64,000 bases of DNA from Piezodorus guildinii (GCA_023052935.1 CM041297.1:52557917-52621916), one strand, 5' to 3'. Shown: positions 1 through 11,013, counted from the first letter of the stretch. Notes: generated by a model from the sequence alone, not told the origin. A program made the numbers and translations.

Positions 1-443
1 ATAAAAGATTAAGTGTTATTCACCCTACTAAAACAACGAGGATTATTTGCACAGACTCCTTATCGGCTCTGCTCAGCTTGAAACACCCTTTCTCCACCGA
101 CTCTCTTATTGAAAATATTCTTTTATCATTGCAGTCCACAATAGTTTCTGATAATTCAGTTTTTTCGTCTGGGTACCGAGCCACTGCGGTATAGTTGGCA
201 ATGAACTCGCAGATCGTGCAGCCAAAGAAGCAATAACAGATGACTTTCCGTTTATTGGGGTGCCTGTTGGCAACTATGTTTCTGTAATCAAGCATCGGAT
301 TCGGTCGAAGTGGGGACAAATTTTGAACGACACAACAGAAAACAAGTTAAGAGAAATAAGAAGGGATATCTCCCATTGGCATTCGGCCCTACAACAAAAG
401 CGAAGGGAAGAGGTTATTCTGGCGCGCCTGCGCATTGGACATT
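1..443 (+). pseudogene. RNase H-domain fragment of a non-LTR retrotransposon
   Basis: Reading forward from the window edge gives a stretch with TDSLSAL, then WVPSHCGIVGNELADRAAKEA, which are hallmark RNase H segments of jockey/I-type LINE polyproteins (catalytic Asp in TDS, His in SHCGI). It continues to REEVILARLRIGH, the usual junction to the C-terminal domain, and stops at TAG 443-445. The two halves lie in different frames: a +1 shift falls in the T-run near 161-166. The 5' part lies outside the window. This is a decayed, truncated copy with no sign of a functional product. The RNase H assignment is strong; the clade (jockey-like versus I-like) is uncertain. Confidence 0.8.
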
Positions 444-517
444 AGACTTGTACAATAAATTATAATATTTAATCCTTGATTCAAGGCGAAAATGACCCAC
501 GTGGTTTAAACCTACGG

Positions 518-561
<44 letters not shown>
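518..561. repeat. poly(A) tract, 44 nt
   Basis: Uninterrupted A run between two LINE fragments. It is probably the expanded tail of an inserted retrosequence occupying about 445-517, or simple homopolymer growth. Length may be unreliable in the assembly. Confidence 0.9.
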
Positions 562-563
<2 letters not shown>

Positions 564-1135
564 CAGCCCAGAGGCCTGGAAGACTTCTGAGAGAAGAAAC
601 CGCCGTGAAGAAGTCGTCCTAGCCAGATTACGCTGCAGCCATACTGCCATTACCCATACTTACCTCCTGAAGGGACTCTATCCTCCGACTTGCAGGACTT
701 GCAGCTTACAGTAGAGCACATCATAATGGACTGCTAGGCATTTAGGAACGCTAGGAGAAATTACTCAAATTGATTGCGGAAAAAACCTGGAGGCTGAGCG
801 CGATTAAGGCTAATCACCCCATTGCACTGCCGTTGGCCTAGAAACAGTACGAATCTCTATATGTACTGAGCCCGAGACCCTTCATGGGTTGTAGTGGTAC
901 AGGTAAGAGAAACTACAAGGTAAGTGACAGGCTGGACGTCGCTTTTGGTGACAGTGAGGACAGTGTTCAAAGTGTATTCAATTTTATAAAACAATGTAAA
1001 ATGTATAACCATATATAGTTCATTAACAATGTTAAAGAAAAAAAAGCAAAGGCTATATTGACCATATAATTAATGTATGTAATACGCTAATGACCCTTAG
1101 AGGGTGGACGCATTTAAACAATAAATAAATCTCAC
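562..1135 (+). pseudogene. C-terminal end and 3' UTR of a non-LTR retrotransposon
   Basis: The translation shows RREEVVLARLRCSH, then a Cys-rich PPTCRTC and VEHIIMDC segment, and, after a SINE insertion at 765-904, a C-terminus ending FNFIKQCKMYNHI before a TAG near 1016-1018. This order (LARLR, zinc-like CxxC, EHII-x-DC, terminal helix) is the normal C-terminus of RNase H-bearing jockey/I-type LINEs and overlaps the motif at which the 1-443 fragment ends, so both are copies of one family. Frames are broken by a shift near 712-716 and a TAG at 736-738. The 3' UTR ends near 1130 in AAACAATAAATAAA. Confidence 0.75.
765..904 (+). mobile_element. SINE-A, 5'-truncated copy inside LINE coding sequence
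   Basis: Only the tRNA-unrelated 3' part of the family is present: the AAACCTGG block, the GATTAAGGCTAATCACC block and the terminal CCCTTCATGGGTTGT block, ending GTGGTAC. Flanking 12-mers AGGAGAAATTAC (753-764) and AAGAGAAACTAC (905-916) differ at two positions and look like an old target-site duplication. The host LINE reading frame encodes Arg-Asn-Tyr on both sides, as expected if the insertion duplicated those codons. Confidence 0.8.
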
Positions 1136-1818
1136 ATTATTGTATTTTGTGTCATTCTAAAGGGACTCGTCCCTGAATAAGTAAAGAAATCATTATTGTT
1201 ATTATTAAATTTCCGATAGAGAATTTTTTATTAAATTTTCGATGGAGCTAGAGCGTGTCAAACTGAAAAAAAAACGCTATACTGTGAATGTTACAGACCT
1301 TCTGCCAAAATATGATACCTATGCATATTATATATAGGTCTAGTCCAGGATATCCGCAAGTCCTGAAAGAGCCGAGGACAGGACTCCGCGGGCAGGAGCG
1401 AAGAGCGCACATCATGTCCAATTTCGGTAATTGTGGAGGGATGTGACCCTCCTGAGAATGCGGCGGGTGGTCCACATGGCGCCCGGCCACGTGAGCCCCG
1501 ATCACGACCACGCACAGGATAACCACCGGTCTCCTTTACCTACTGTCTGTCAGCCGCGGTACATGACCTCGGGTCCCGCTTCGTCTTCACACGACCTCGT
1601 AGTTTCTCCAGAATATGTTGTTCGTCAGGAGGAAATAGTTAGGAGGAGGTAATAGAAATGTCTAGGTTACTGAACACTCAGCAGCCAACGCTCCCTTCTG
1701 TACACTCTAGCTATAATGGGCATAACATTGATTGCTCATAGAAAAGTGTGATGAGTATGAAAGTTTAAACATTTACATTCTAAACCCTATCAGTCAACCT
1801 TAGTCAGATTGTATACAT
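1136..1818. other. Intergenic DNA with a retroelement tail and a GC-richer island
   Basis: About 1145-1190 resembles the CR1-like LINE tail seen elsewhere (GGGACTCGTCCCTGAATAA, compare 14340-14380). About 1360-1670 is distinctly GC-rich against its AT-rich surroundings and not obviously repeated in the window. Short overlapping open frames on both strands there show no recognisable domain. I call no gene. Confidence 0.5.
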
Positions 1819-3031
1819 TTTTACTTTCCCTTACCTATATATGAAATATATAGTAAGAGAAAGTATTACGATGGTGAACATTTTCAAATTCCACTTTTCG
1901 ACAAAAATGCACGTTTTAGGGTCTCCTGGGTTAAAATGACCAAGCCCCACATAAAGGTGTGTGTGTCCGTGTGTGGTAACTCCCGCGAGTAAACGAAAAG
2001 TCCTATGAAACAGAAATTTCATATTAGACAACTGTACGCCAGAGACGTTACCAAAAAAATTTCATCGAAATCAGCTAACCAGAAGAGCCACTTTATACTA
2101 TGCATTTTGCACCTTTTTACGATTTTCTTAAAAACGGCTCTAACGATTTTGATCAAACTCGCTATGTCGATGTATAATTGAACGGGCTTTAATATCATGT
2201 AGGTTTCACTCTGATTGAAATAGTCTGGCAGGGCTTAGATGACGATATTTTAAATTGTCTTAGTCCAAAGTACCTATAATTTTGTTGTTATTAGGATATT
2301 GACCATATCATCTGATTAGCGTTGCTAAAAAACAGGTAAATATACAAGTTGAATGAATTTGATATCTAACTAAATAGATGACTTCAAAAATATTTTTTTA
2401 ATGCAATTTTATTGTTTTTGAACTTAACAACAGTAATATACATTTATAATATACCGTTAGAATGCTAAAGATTTTAGAAGACGTATTAACTCATACACAC
2501 TATTGTAAAAGATAACGAAAATCCGATAAAACAAACGTCGGTATGATCGTCGTAGATAATAATATAATAGATTATTTAACAAAACACATGTTTCTATTAA
2601 AATCCTTCTTCTTCCATTGGCGCGACAGGCCGTGCAGGCCCTGGGCCTCGTGGTGTAATCTCCTGGAAGATTACACTCACATTTCTTGATGCATGTTGTA
2701 GTGTAGGGCCATCACTCCCTACGCCTAATTTTGTGAGTGGCCACCAGTTGGCTGACGGGTCTCACATACCCGGGGGAGAGGCTGTGAGTGAATCTCCAAT
2801 TAATTATATCTTTATAAAAGCCCTGCCGGGACTGGGATTCGAACTCACAAGTTAAAGCATGAGAGACTAGCGTGCAAGCCACTCAGCCACGGGCTCCCCT
2901 TCTATTAAAATCCAATGTAAATAATTCTTTAAAAATTTATTTTCGTTTCTAAATTTGTATAAAAATTCTTGAATTTATATATAGATAACGGAAGTAAGTT
3001 AAAGTCGTGTGTTGTGCGCACCAGATTTTTT
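1819..3031 (+). repeat. R1 repeat, full-length copy (a), interrupted by SINE-C
   Basis: Starts with TTTTTACTTTCCCTTACC and a TATATAGTAAGAGAAAG block, contains a short (GT)n stretch near 1960-1975 and ends with CGTGTGTTGTGCGCACC. Without the SINE insertion it is about 0.9 kb, the same as copies at 3360-8803 and 19687-20571. There are no long open frames. The inverted similarity of its ends (ACTTTCACTTACC and GGTAAGTGAAAGT in better copies) suggests a non-autonomous DNA transposon, but no transposase or clear target duplication is visible. Confidence 0.75.
2606..2899 (-). mobile_element. SINE-C, complete tRNA-derived copy with 14-bp target duplication
   Basis: On the minus strand the element begins GGGGAGCCCGTGGCTGAGTG (A-box-like) with a B box GAGTTCGAATCCC about 50 nt later, continues through a body of about 220 nt and ends in a GAAGAAGAAGG tail. 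It is flanked by a perfect direct repeat TTCTATTAAAATCC at 2592-2605 and 2900-2913, proof of insertion into R1 copy (a). RNA polymerase III transcription from the internal A and B boxes is expected for such elements. Confidence 0.9.
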
Positions 3032-3359
3032 CCCCTTCTTTTTGTTCGATCACTTTGTACATTATCTTCTTTACCAAGAATATTCATTTCGACTCTTTGT
3101 CGCTCTTCTCTCCCCATTTTCTAACAGATTTTTATCGTTTTTATATTCTTGGAGACGTTCCATTGTAGATCACATTTCTTCAATTTGTCTTCGTGCTGTA
3201 TCATAGTTTTCGTAATTAATACTTTTTCATTTAGATCTTTATCAATTTGTGTGAGCCACTCATGTTTGGTTTTACTTATTTTCTTATGTTATTATTATAC
3301 AAGTAAAAAAAAATCTTCTAGTCAGTATACTATCATCTATTGTACATATAATAAAATAA
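3032..3359. other. Spacer between two inverted R1 copies
   Basis: Pyrimidine-rich AT-rich DNA between the 3' ends of R1 copies (a) and (b). No gene, RNA or repeat recognised. Confidence 0.5.
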
Positions 3360-3476
3360 GGTGAGCTCAACACACGACTTTCACTTACCTCTATTATTTA
3401 TATCAATTCAAGAATTTTTAAACTAATTTATAAACGAAAATAAATTGTTAAAGAATTATTTAAACAGAAACATATG
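3360..3476 (-). repeat. R1 repeat copy (b), 3' terminal part
   Basis: Reverse-complement match to the end of copy (a): GAGCTCAACACACGACTTTC followed by ACTTACC and the AT-rich subterminal segment. It breaks off where Jockey-1 inserted; the rest resumes at 8042. Confidence 0.85.
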
Positions 3477-3821
3477 GACGCCATTTTGGACGCCAAACAG
3501 GAATGAGGTTACTCTTTCTAGTGCCGCTTTATTTTGAATAAAATCATGTTTTAAAGTGCGTTCAAGGGCGTTTTAGTGTTCAAAAACGTTTTTCTAAAAG
3601 TTTGTTAACTTTTCCGGTAGTTTATAATAACTTATATTTGTCAAGCTTACGGAAAATCACATGTGACAGATACAGGTTACAAATTTTTGTTCATATTCTT
3701 TGAACTCAATTAATTTCTTAAGTTTACAGTTTAATGCAGTGTTTCCAATTACTAAATTACTAACTATTAGGCTCGTTTCGTTTTAGTAGAAGTGCTAATA
3801 AACAAAAATTCCACCCCATTG
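3477..3821 (+). promoter_or_regulatory. Jockey-1 5' UTR with presumed internal promoter
   Basis: Begins ACGCCATTTTGGACGCC, a short direct repetition of ACGCC/GACGCC. Jockey-family LINEs are known to use internal promoters within the first tens of bases. I see no TATA box at the start, in line with that. The promoter assignment is by family, not by a proven motif. Confidence 0.5.
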
Positions 3822-5164
3822 ATGGGGGAGCCGTCAGCGCCCGCGCTTTCGGTTAGTGAAATGGACACTCTTACTAACAGTGAAGAAAATAATGCATGGG
3901 AGCTAGTGATAGGAAGAAAAAGGCCTCTCAATAGTAATGAAGACACACCACATCAAAACGACCAAGTCAGGTTATTCCTACCAGCAACAGCTTTGAAGTA
4001 CTCTCACAAACTACTGAACCAACAAATTTCTCTGAACAAACGACAAACAAAAATGAAAAGGTACCACCTATTTTTATCAATGGTGTTCAAAACTACTCAC
4101 ATTTTGTGTCATTTTTAGAAAAAGAAGCAGGCCATCAAAAGTTTAAAATAAAATCAACCCTGAAAGGTATAACTGTATACACAGACACCCCGACAACATA
4201 CCGAAAACTCACTAGTGCACTAAGACAAAATGGTGCAGATTTTCACTTATATCAACTATTAGAGGATCGTACCCCAAGAGTTGTGATCAAGGGTCTTCAT
4301 CACACCATTGACAAAGAAATATTAAAAAACGAATTCAAGGAATTGGGATACGAAGTTACGAACGTAACAAATGTAATTTCTCGATTTAAAACACCATTAC
4401 CGATGTTCTTTGTGGACATCATAAAGTCATCATTTAACGGAAAAATATTTGAAATCGAGTATATTTATTACTCTCGAATAAAAATTGAAGAACCTCGAAA
4501 AAAGAGAACCATCCCACAGTGCTTAAGGTGCCAGCAGTACGGTCACACAAGATCATACTGTAACCATCCACCGAGGTGTGTTAGATGTGGTCTTAATCAT
4601 ATTAGCACTACCTGCACCAAGCCGAGAGACACCCCAGCTAAGTGTGCTAACTGTGGTGGAGAACACCCAGCAAACTATAAGGGCTGTCAAACTTTAAGGG
4701 ACCTTAGAAATGCCAGAAGACAGTTCCAACGACCAACACACGTTCAACCAGCGCAGATGCCTCCTCGCTCAGAAGACTTCCCGACCCTCAGTCAGCCATC
4801 CCACTACCCTCCACCGCCACAGCAACCTTCGCCCCTTCAGTATGCACCGCCTCCTCAGTACTCTTTACCTCTTCAGTATCCTCCAACTCCGCAAAATCAT
4901 GTGCCAGCACAACCAGAAACCAGCACTGGACCTCAGAAGCACCCTCTGCCAGCACAACCGAGATTTAGCTCTGGACCTCAACAGCAACCAATACTGTCAG
5001 GTATGGGAAAAGGCATTACCCAGCAGGTACCTCCAACTGTAAGTAGTTCTTCCCAAATAGTAGACATAATCAGAGAACTTAATAATCTTATCCATCCCCT
5101 TTTCAGTATTCTCCAACATTTATCACAGATTTCACAAGTGTGGTGCACATCATATGAACCCTAG
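3822..5164 (+). pseudogene. Jockey-1 ORF1, gag-like nucleic-acid-binding protein, one frameshift
   Basis: ORF1 proteins of Jockey LINEs bind element RNA and act as nucleocapsid. The ATG at 3822 (MGEPSAPALS) is chosen because the frame upstream uses only GTG. The frame runs about 40-50 codons, then must shift once between about 3940 and 3990; the second frame stays open to TAG 5162-5164. It carries a PRE_C2HC-like region (LYQLLEDRTPRVVIKGLH, then PLPMFFVDI) and three zinc knuckles starting CLRCQQYGHTRSYC, CVRCGLNHISTTC and CANCGGEHPANYKGC. A Pro/Gln-rich segment follows. It overlaps the ORF2 start by 11 bp in another frame. Confidence 0.85.
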
Positions 5165-7853
5165 TCACTTAACAGTGGGTACCTTGTCAATACTCCTTTG
5201 GAACGCTAACGGACTTAACCAACATAGAACTGAGCTTGACTTATATTTGCACGAAAATAGGACAGACGTAGCACTAATAACTGAAACTCACTTAACACCA
5301 CGTTCAAAATTTTACATTCCAGATTACATTATGTACAGAACAGACCACCCTGACAAGACAGCACATGGTGGAACGGCTATACTGATTAGAGCAGTTCTTA
5401 AACATAACTCTGTAGAACTACCCATCTCACCGATAATACAATCAACAGGCATCACACTTTACACTCAACACCACACTATCACTCTTGCAGCTGTGTACTG
5501 TCCGCCAAGGTACGTTTTGACACCAACAATGTTTACTGACTTTTTTAAACTATTAGGGAGATGCTTTATCGCTGGAGGCGATTTTAACGCCAAACACTAC
5601 AACTGGGGTTCTCGGCTCTGCACCACACGAGGAGGAAATCTGTTAAGTGTCCTCCAAAATCTTTCATTGGACACAATCTCCCCAAATACCCCTACATACT
5701 GGCCAAATTCTCTACACAAAACTCCTGACTTACTTGACTTTTTTATAACTAACGGACTTAGAACTGTACCTCACACTGTTAAAACTGGCTTCGATCTTTG
5801 CTCTGATCACTCCTTAGTACACCTGATTCTTCATGATGAACCCTCAGAAGTTAATAAAAGACCATCACTCACTCAGAAAAATATGGACTGGGATTTCTAC
5901 AGAGTGAACTTAGAATCTCTTATTTCAATTCCTTTATCGCTGAAAACAGAGGAAGAACTTGAGACGGCAGTTGATGTCTTCACCAAGTCTGTACAAAATG
6001 CAGCGTGGTCTTCATCTCAACCCAGCAACAAACATGCAACGAACTTACCTTGCTATCCACAATATATAAGGGACCTGATCAGAGCAAAGAGAAGAGCTCG
6101 TAAAGTGTGGCAAACAAACAGATCACCATCAGACAAACGGACATTTAACTAACTTGACAATGAACTGAAACGAAAGATACAAAAATTCAACAGAACTACT
6201 TATGAGTCTTACATTGAAAATTTAGGAACTGATGATGGAAGCTTATGGAGACACACAAAAAACGTCTTAAAGCATCGCACGGTGCCGGCTCCTTTAAGGA
6301 GAGAAGACGGTTCCTGGGCCGTGTCGGATGAAGAAAAATCTGAACTCTTTGCTGACCTACTTTCATCTGTTTTCACACCACATACTGACGACACTAATAA
6401 AGAACACGACGAATTTGTACTCAAAACCTTAGACATTCCACTACAGCTCTCATTGCCTCCTCCTTCCTTCACTCCATCACAGGTCGCAGAACACATAAAA
6501 GACTTACAAAAAAAGAAAGCTCCTGGCCACGACCTTGTAAATGCTGTAGCCCTCCAGCAAATGCCAAGAAAGGCTCTAGTGTTTCTCACGACTATTTATA
6601 ATGCAATACTTAGGACTACAAAATTTCCAATTCAATGGAAATACTCTTACATTTCCATGATTAATAAACCAAACAAGCACAAAAACAACCCCTCTTCCTA
6701 CCGCCCAATTAGTTTGCTTTCTATTCGCTCCAAAATATTCGAAAAATTATTATACAAAAGATTAATAGACATACTAGGTGATAATCAAATAATACCCGAT
6801 CATCAATTTGGATTTAGAAAATTCCACTCCACAACACATCAACTACACAGAGTGACTGATTTCATTTCAACTGCGCTTGATCAAAAATTATATGCAACAG
6901 GTGTATTCCTGGACGTAACTCAAGCATTTGACAGAGTCTGGCACCAGGGTCTCCTGTTTAAACTCAAAAAGATACTACCACACACATACTTTCTTATTAT
7001 TCAATCATTTCTCTCTGACAGATTTTTCTCCGTCCGACAAGGTACAGAAACTTCTTCAATAAGACCAGTGCTGGCAGGTGTGCCCCAAGGTTCAATACTT
7101 GCACCACTGCTATATATATTATACTCGCACGACATACCAGACAGTTCAAACATCCTGACGGCAACATACGCAGACGACACTGCAATCTTATCAAAACATG
7201 AAGATCATACTCAAGCCTCACTGACTATACAACATCACTTACAAAAAGTACAGGATTGGTACAAGCTGTGGAAAACAAGACTAAACTATGACAAATGCCA
7301 ACATATGACATTTACACTAAGACGTGAAACCTGCCCACCAGTGTACATCGATAATATACCAATACCACAAACAGACAGTGTCAACTACCTTGGATTAACT
7401 TTTGACAGGAGAATGACTTGGGGCCCGCACATTAAGAAAAAACATAAGACACTAAACCAAAGAAGTAGACTGCTGCACACACTACTCAGACGACAATCAA
7501 AACTAAAATTAAGACAGAAACTTGCCACCTACACATACTTACTAAAACCAATATGGTCATACGCCTCTCAAATTTTCGGAGCTGCAAAAAAGACTCATAT
7601 ACAAAGACTCCAAACTTTTCAGTCAAAAATACTTAGACGAATTACGCAAGCACCTTGGTATGTTTCAAACACAACTTTACATACAGACTTACACATGCCT
7701 ACCGTCAGCGAATACATACGAACTCACTACTCTCGATTTCACAACAAATTACTAGGACATTACAACCCTCTCATAGAACAAATGGCAACAACCAATGTGC
7801 CCCACAACATCAGGAGAAGACTGAAAAGGTCATGGATGAGAGATCTTCTATAA
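5154..7853 (+). pseudogene. Jockey-1 ORF2, endonuclease-reverse transcriptase, one premature stop
   Basis: Nicks target DNA and primes reverse transcription of the element RNA. Frame of 899 codons from ATG 5154 with a single in-frame TAA at 6150-6152 (codon 333), between endonuclease and RT. APE-type endonuclease: LLWNANGL (Asn17), ITETHL (Glu44), GGDFNAKH (Asp143, Asn145, His148), SDHS (His219). RT: FLDVTQAFDRVW (Asp587), GVPQGSILAPLLYILY and YADD (Asp674, Asp675). No RNase H follows, normal for the Jockey clade. Everything else is intact, so the stop may be very recent, polymorphic or a sequence error. The next ATG after the stop is at 6282. Confidence 0.92.
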
Positions 7854-8041
7854 TCTTTTGAATTAAAACATGCCACGGAAGAGATAGCACTGGGTATTGT
7901 CATCTTCCTCATGCCTGACATGCCACTTTTTATTGTAATTCTGACAGACAATCCACTGATTGTTATATGTATGTATAAACAGGTGTGGATAAAGAAATAA
8001 AGTTATAAAAAAAAAAAAAATAAAATAAATAGAAACATATG

Positions 8042-8803
8042 TTTTATTAAATAATCCATTATATTATTATCTACGACAGTCAGTTTGTTTTATCGGCTTT
8101 TCATCAATCTCCGTTAACTTTTATAATAGTATGTATTTTTTCTAAAATCTTCACATTACCACGGCACATTATACATGTACATTTTTGATCTTAAGTTCGA
8201 AAACAAGAAAATTGCATAAAAAAAATATTTTTGCCGTTATCTACTTTAGTTGGATATTGAGTTTGTTCAACTTATACTAATGCTTTTTTTAGCAATGCTA
8301 ATCAGATGATATGGTCAATTTCTTAAATACAACAAAACTAAAGGTAGAATAGAGGAAGAAATTTTGAAATATCGGCATTTAAGCCCTGTCAGCCTATTTC
8401 AATCAGAAATAAACCTACATGATATTAAAGTCCGTCCAATTTTACATCTATATATCGAGTTTAATCAAAATCTTAATTTTGAGAAAACCGTAAATAGTTG
8501 CAAAATGCATAGTATAAATTGGCACTTCTGGTTAGCTAAATTTTGATGAAAAAGTTGCTGTAACATCTCGTTAGTATATTTATCTTAAATATGAATTTTC
8601 AGGTTCATAGGTATTTTCGTTTTAGCGCTGGACTTACCACACACACACACACACACACATACAGACCTTGCGGGACTTGATCATTTCGACTCAGAATACC
8701 CTTAAACGTGTATTTCCGTTGAATACTGGAATTCTAAAGTTTTCACGATCGCAAGACTTTCCCTTACTATAAATTCCATATATAGGTAAGTGAAAGTAAA
8801 AAT
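8042..8803 (-). repeat. R1 repeat copy (b), main part
   Basis: Resumes directly after the Jockey-1 target duplication and runs to the R1 5' end, which reads on the minus strand TTTTTACTTTCACTTACC followed by TATATATGGAATTTATAGTA. It includes a (CA)n stretch at 8638-8660 that matches the (GT)n of other copies. With 3360-3476 it makes a ~0.88-kb unit. Confidence 0.85.
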
Positions 8804-10034
8804 CTTAGCCTTATCCTTTAAATTGTAGCCTTCTGCTTTAATTTTGTCAAAATGCTCACAAATTGTCCCAGTGCTTCGAATTCTATATTGCTGGTCAAAC
8901 ATATAACTGTTATTTATTTATACAAAATTTAAAAAGTAGGGTTAGTGAATAATTGAATCAGATTTTATATAATATATCTGACGCTTATTATGTCCTACCC
9001 AGCTCATCGTAGAGAAGAATGTGTTTGGTGGTATTGTATTTGATTTCAAATACCCAATAATCCAATCCTAAGGCAGCAATAGGTTACTAATGATAGCGAC
9101 CGCGGTCCGCAAATAGAGAGGAGAACACGAAAAGCTAATGAAACTGTTAAAAATCTGTGATGGATACTTCTAATAACAGGACCGGTGTGTCGCCGTGACC
9201 GGAGACTGTATCTTCATATGAAGGTCCCATCACGATAGCCCCGGACTCTATATAAATAGCAGTTCCGATCTCCATCTCACGGCGTTCCCACGTAGCCTGG
9301 CTATTAGTTATCGCACTCGTATGCTCCGAGGTACTTCGTGGTCTGTTTACTTTGTTCTCCTTGAGGGGCGTTCCTACGAGGATGGTAAGGGGCGTGAGTG
9401 ACTTCCAGCTTCTCCTAATAGCCGCTTATTAAAGTAAAACAGAATCATCAAGATAATTCCATCAGCGTATCTCGCATTCTGTATCGATTTTACTTCGAAG
9501 AGCAAAAATCAAGAACAATTTCTTCTCCTTGGAAAATTCCTGTGAGATGAAGTGTATCGAAACCCATTACTAGTAATTATGGGTTTGTGGGTTCAATTAA
9601 CTTATTTACTTTTTTTTTAATGATCTATAACCCTATAACTTTCGACCATATGAGAATGCAAACCTTGCAACGAAGCATAGTCTTAACACATCCGACCCGG
9701 AGCTGAAATTCCTATCCGAGCTCTTTGATATATCTTCCATAAATAATTGAAGTAACGACGTTCAGCAACTTTTGTGATCCACCAGTAATATGACATCACA
9801 TGATGGGACAATCGTGTGTAAGCAATAGATTGGGTTTCAACTTGATAATGTGGCTTCCCAAATCCACCCAATAAAGCATTCCTTTAAATGTTGACATAAA
9901 ATCTTCTTTCTGATAAAATCAACATTACACTAATGAATATTCTTTACTTAAAAAGTTTTATAGTTGAAAAGAGGATATTTTTGGCAAACTATTTATTCTA
10001 TATATTCTATAATTGTTTATTTTATACATATACA
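8804..10034. other. Unique DNA with a GC-richer, promoter-like island
   Basis: About 9060-9420 is GC-richer than its surroundings, not repeated elsewhere in the window, and carries a TATA box (separate entry). No open frame with a recognisable domain follows. The rest (9430-10034) is AT-rich without features I can name. Confidence 0.5.
9249..9258 (+). promoter_or_regulatory. Candidate TATA box of an RNA polymerase II promoter
   Basis: TATATAAATA sits in a GC-rich context (GGACTC before, GCAG after), which is unlike the surrounding AT-rich DNA where such strings are common by chance. The CTCCATCTCACGG about 25-30 bp downstream could hold an initiator. No convincing coding exon is seen just downstream, so a first non-coding exon or chance remain possible. 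Confidence 0.35.
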
Positions 10035-10355
10035 ACCTGTAGCTCTACAACCCATGAAAGGTCTTGGGCTCAGTACATATAGATATTCGTACTGTTTCTA
10101 CGCTATCGGTAGTGGAACGATGTGATTAGGCCTTGATCACTCCCAGGCGGAAGGTTTTTTCCTGATTTGGGTACCTACTTTAAAGAGGCTGGGTTTGCTC
10201 TAGGAGACTATCCATACCCTAGGGTCATCCTCACCCCCTTCCTTCGCCTTTTGGCTGAATTAGCAGAAAAAATAATACTCTATTATAGCTGGGATTCGAA
10301 CCCAGGACCCGGCCAATAGTAGACTAGGGCTCTATTCACAAGACCACGTTGCTTA
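10035..10355 (-). mobile_element. SINE-A, full-length copy
   Basis: Minus-strand copy: tRNA-like head at the 10355 end with B box GGTTCGAATCCCAG (reverse complement at about 10290-10300), then the GTATGG, GTACCC and AAACCTTC blocks, ending with the CCTTTCATGGGTTGT block near 10046. The head is partly decayed. Confidence 0.85.
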
Positions 10356-10449
10356 CATATATATATTGAATTTATTTTTTTATTTATATATTTTTTCTTT
10401 TATTTATGCTAGTATTCACTTTGCCCTACACTATATTTTTATTCTATTC

Positions 10450-10452
<3 letters not shown>

Positions 10453-10514
<62 letters not shown>
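10453..10514. repeat. (TA)n microsatellite
   Basis: About 31 uninterrupted TA units. Confidence 0.95.
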
Positions 10515-10518
<4 letters not shown>

Positions 10519-10675
10519 TGATTAGTTAATCATAACCTTGTTACTCATTGGGTGCGATAGATGATAAAATCTTTGAAAAAAGTGATAAAGCATCATAAAT
10601 AGTTGTTTTTTATTTATTTATCTAAAATCATTACTAAAACACTAAACAAATAATTATTGTACTAATCATAATTTA

Positions 10676-10942
10676 GGGATCGGCGAGGTCCAATGGATAA
10701 AGTATCAGGATACTATCCTCGGGTCCCAGGTTCTAATCCCGGCTAAGGTAGAATTATTTATTCTGCTTTTTCAGCCGTAGGGCGACCCTGGCGAATGCAA
10801 ACTCTATCGAGGCGCACCTATCTTCTATAAAGTGGGTACCGAAAAGTAGGGTGATGAACAAATCAACTCCTTTACGGTCGTTAGTTGTGTAAAAGTCTTA
10901 ATATGTACCCAAAACACTCGGTTGTAGAGGTACATGTTTTTT
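10676..10942 (+). mobile_element. SINE-A, divergent full-length copy
   Basis: Head GGGATCGGCGAGGTCCAATG with a B box GGTTCTAATCCCGG, middle block AAAGTGGGTACC, and the end GTTGTAGAGGTACATG followed by T6 (10937-10942). More diverged than the other copies, with a shortened, altered central part, so it is probably old. Confidence 0.75.
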
Positions 10943-11013
10943 ACCATCGATACTATCGATTTGTAGTTAGGTTAAGAAAAAGGCAAGAATTCAAATAATA
11001 AGAGTGCATAGTT

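Larger units (their letters stand above)
3477..8025 (+). mobile_element. Jockey-1, nearly intact Jockey-type LINE
   Basis: A complete LINE: 5' UTR (3477-3821), ORF1, ORF2, a ~165-bp 3' UTR and an A14 tail (8007-8020) with a short TAAAA extension. It sits inside R1 copy (b). The flanks carry AGAAACATATG at 3466-3476 and 8031-8041; extended to 16 bp (3461-3476 and 8026-8041) the match has one mismatch. ORF1 has one frameshift and ORF2 one in-frame stop, so it is recent but probably not autonomous as read. Absence of RNase H and the ORF1 type place it in the Jockey clade. Confidence 0.93.

Noticed and set aside
1248..1652. Overlapping open frames in the GC-richer island
   Set aside because: No recognisable domain or splice signals; open frames are expected by chance in a GC-richer patch.
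8780..8803. ACTTACCT in R1 ends resembling the U1 snRNA 5' end
   Set aside because: No Sm site, stem-loop order or snRNA-like length; the match is short and belongs to the R1 terminal sequence.
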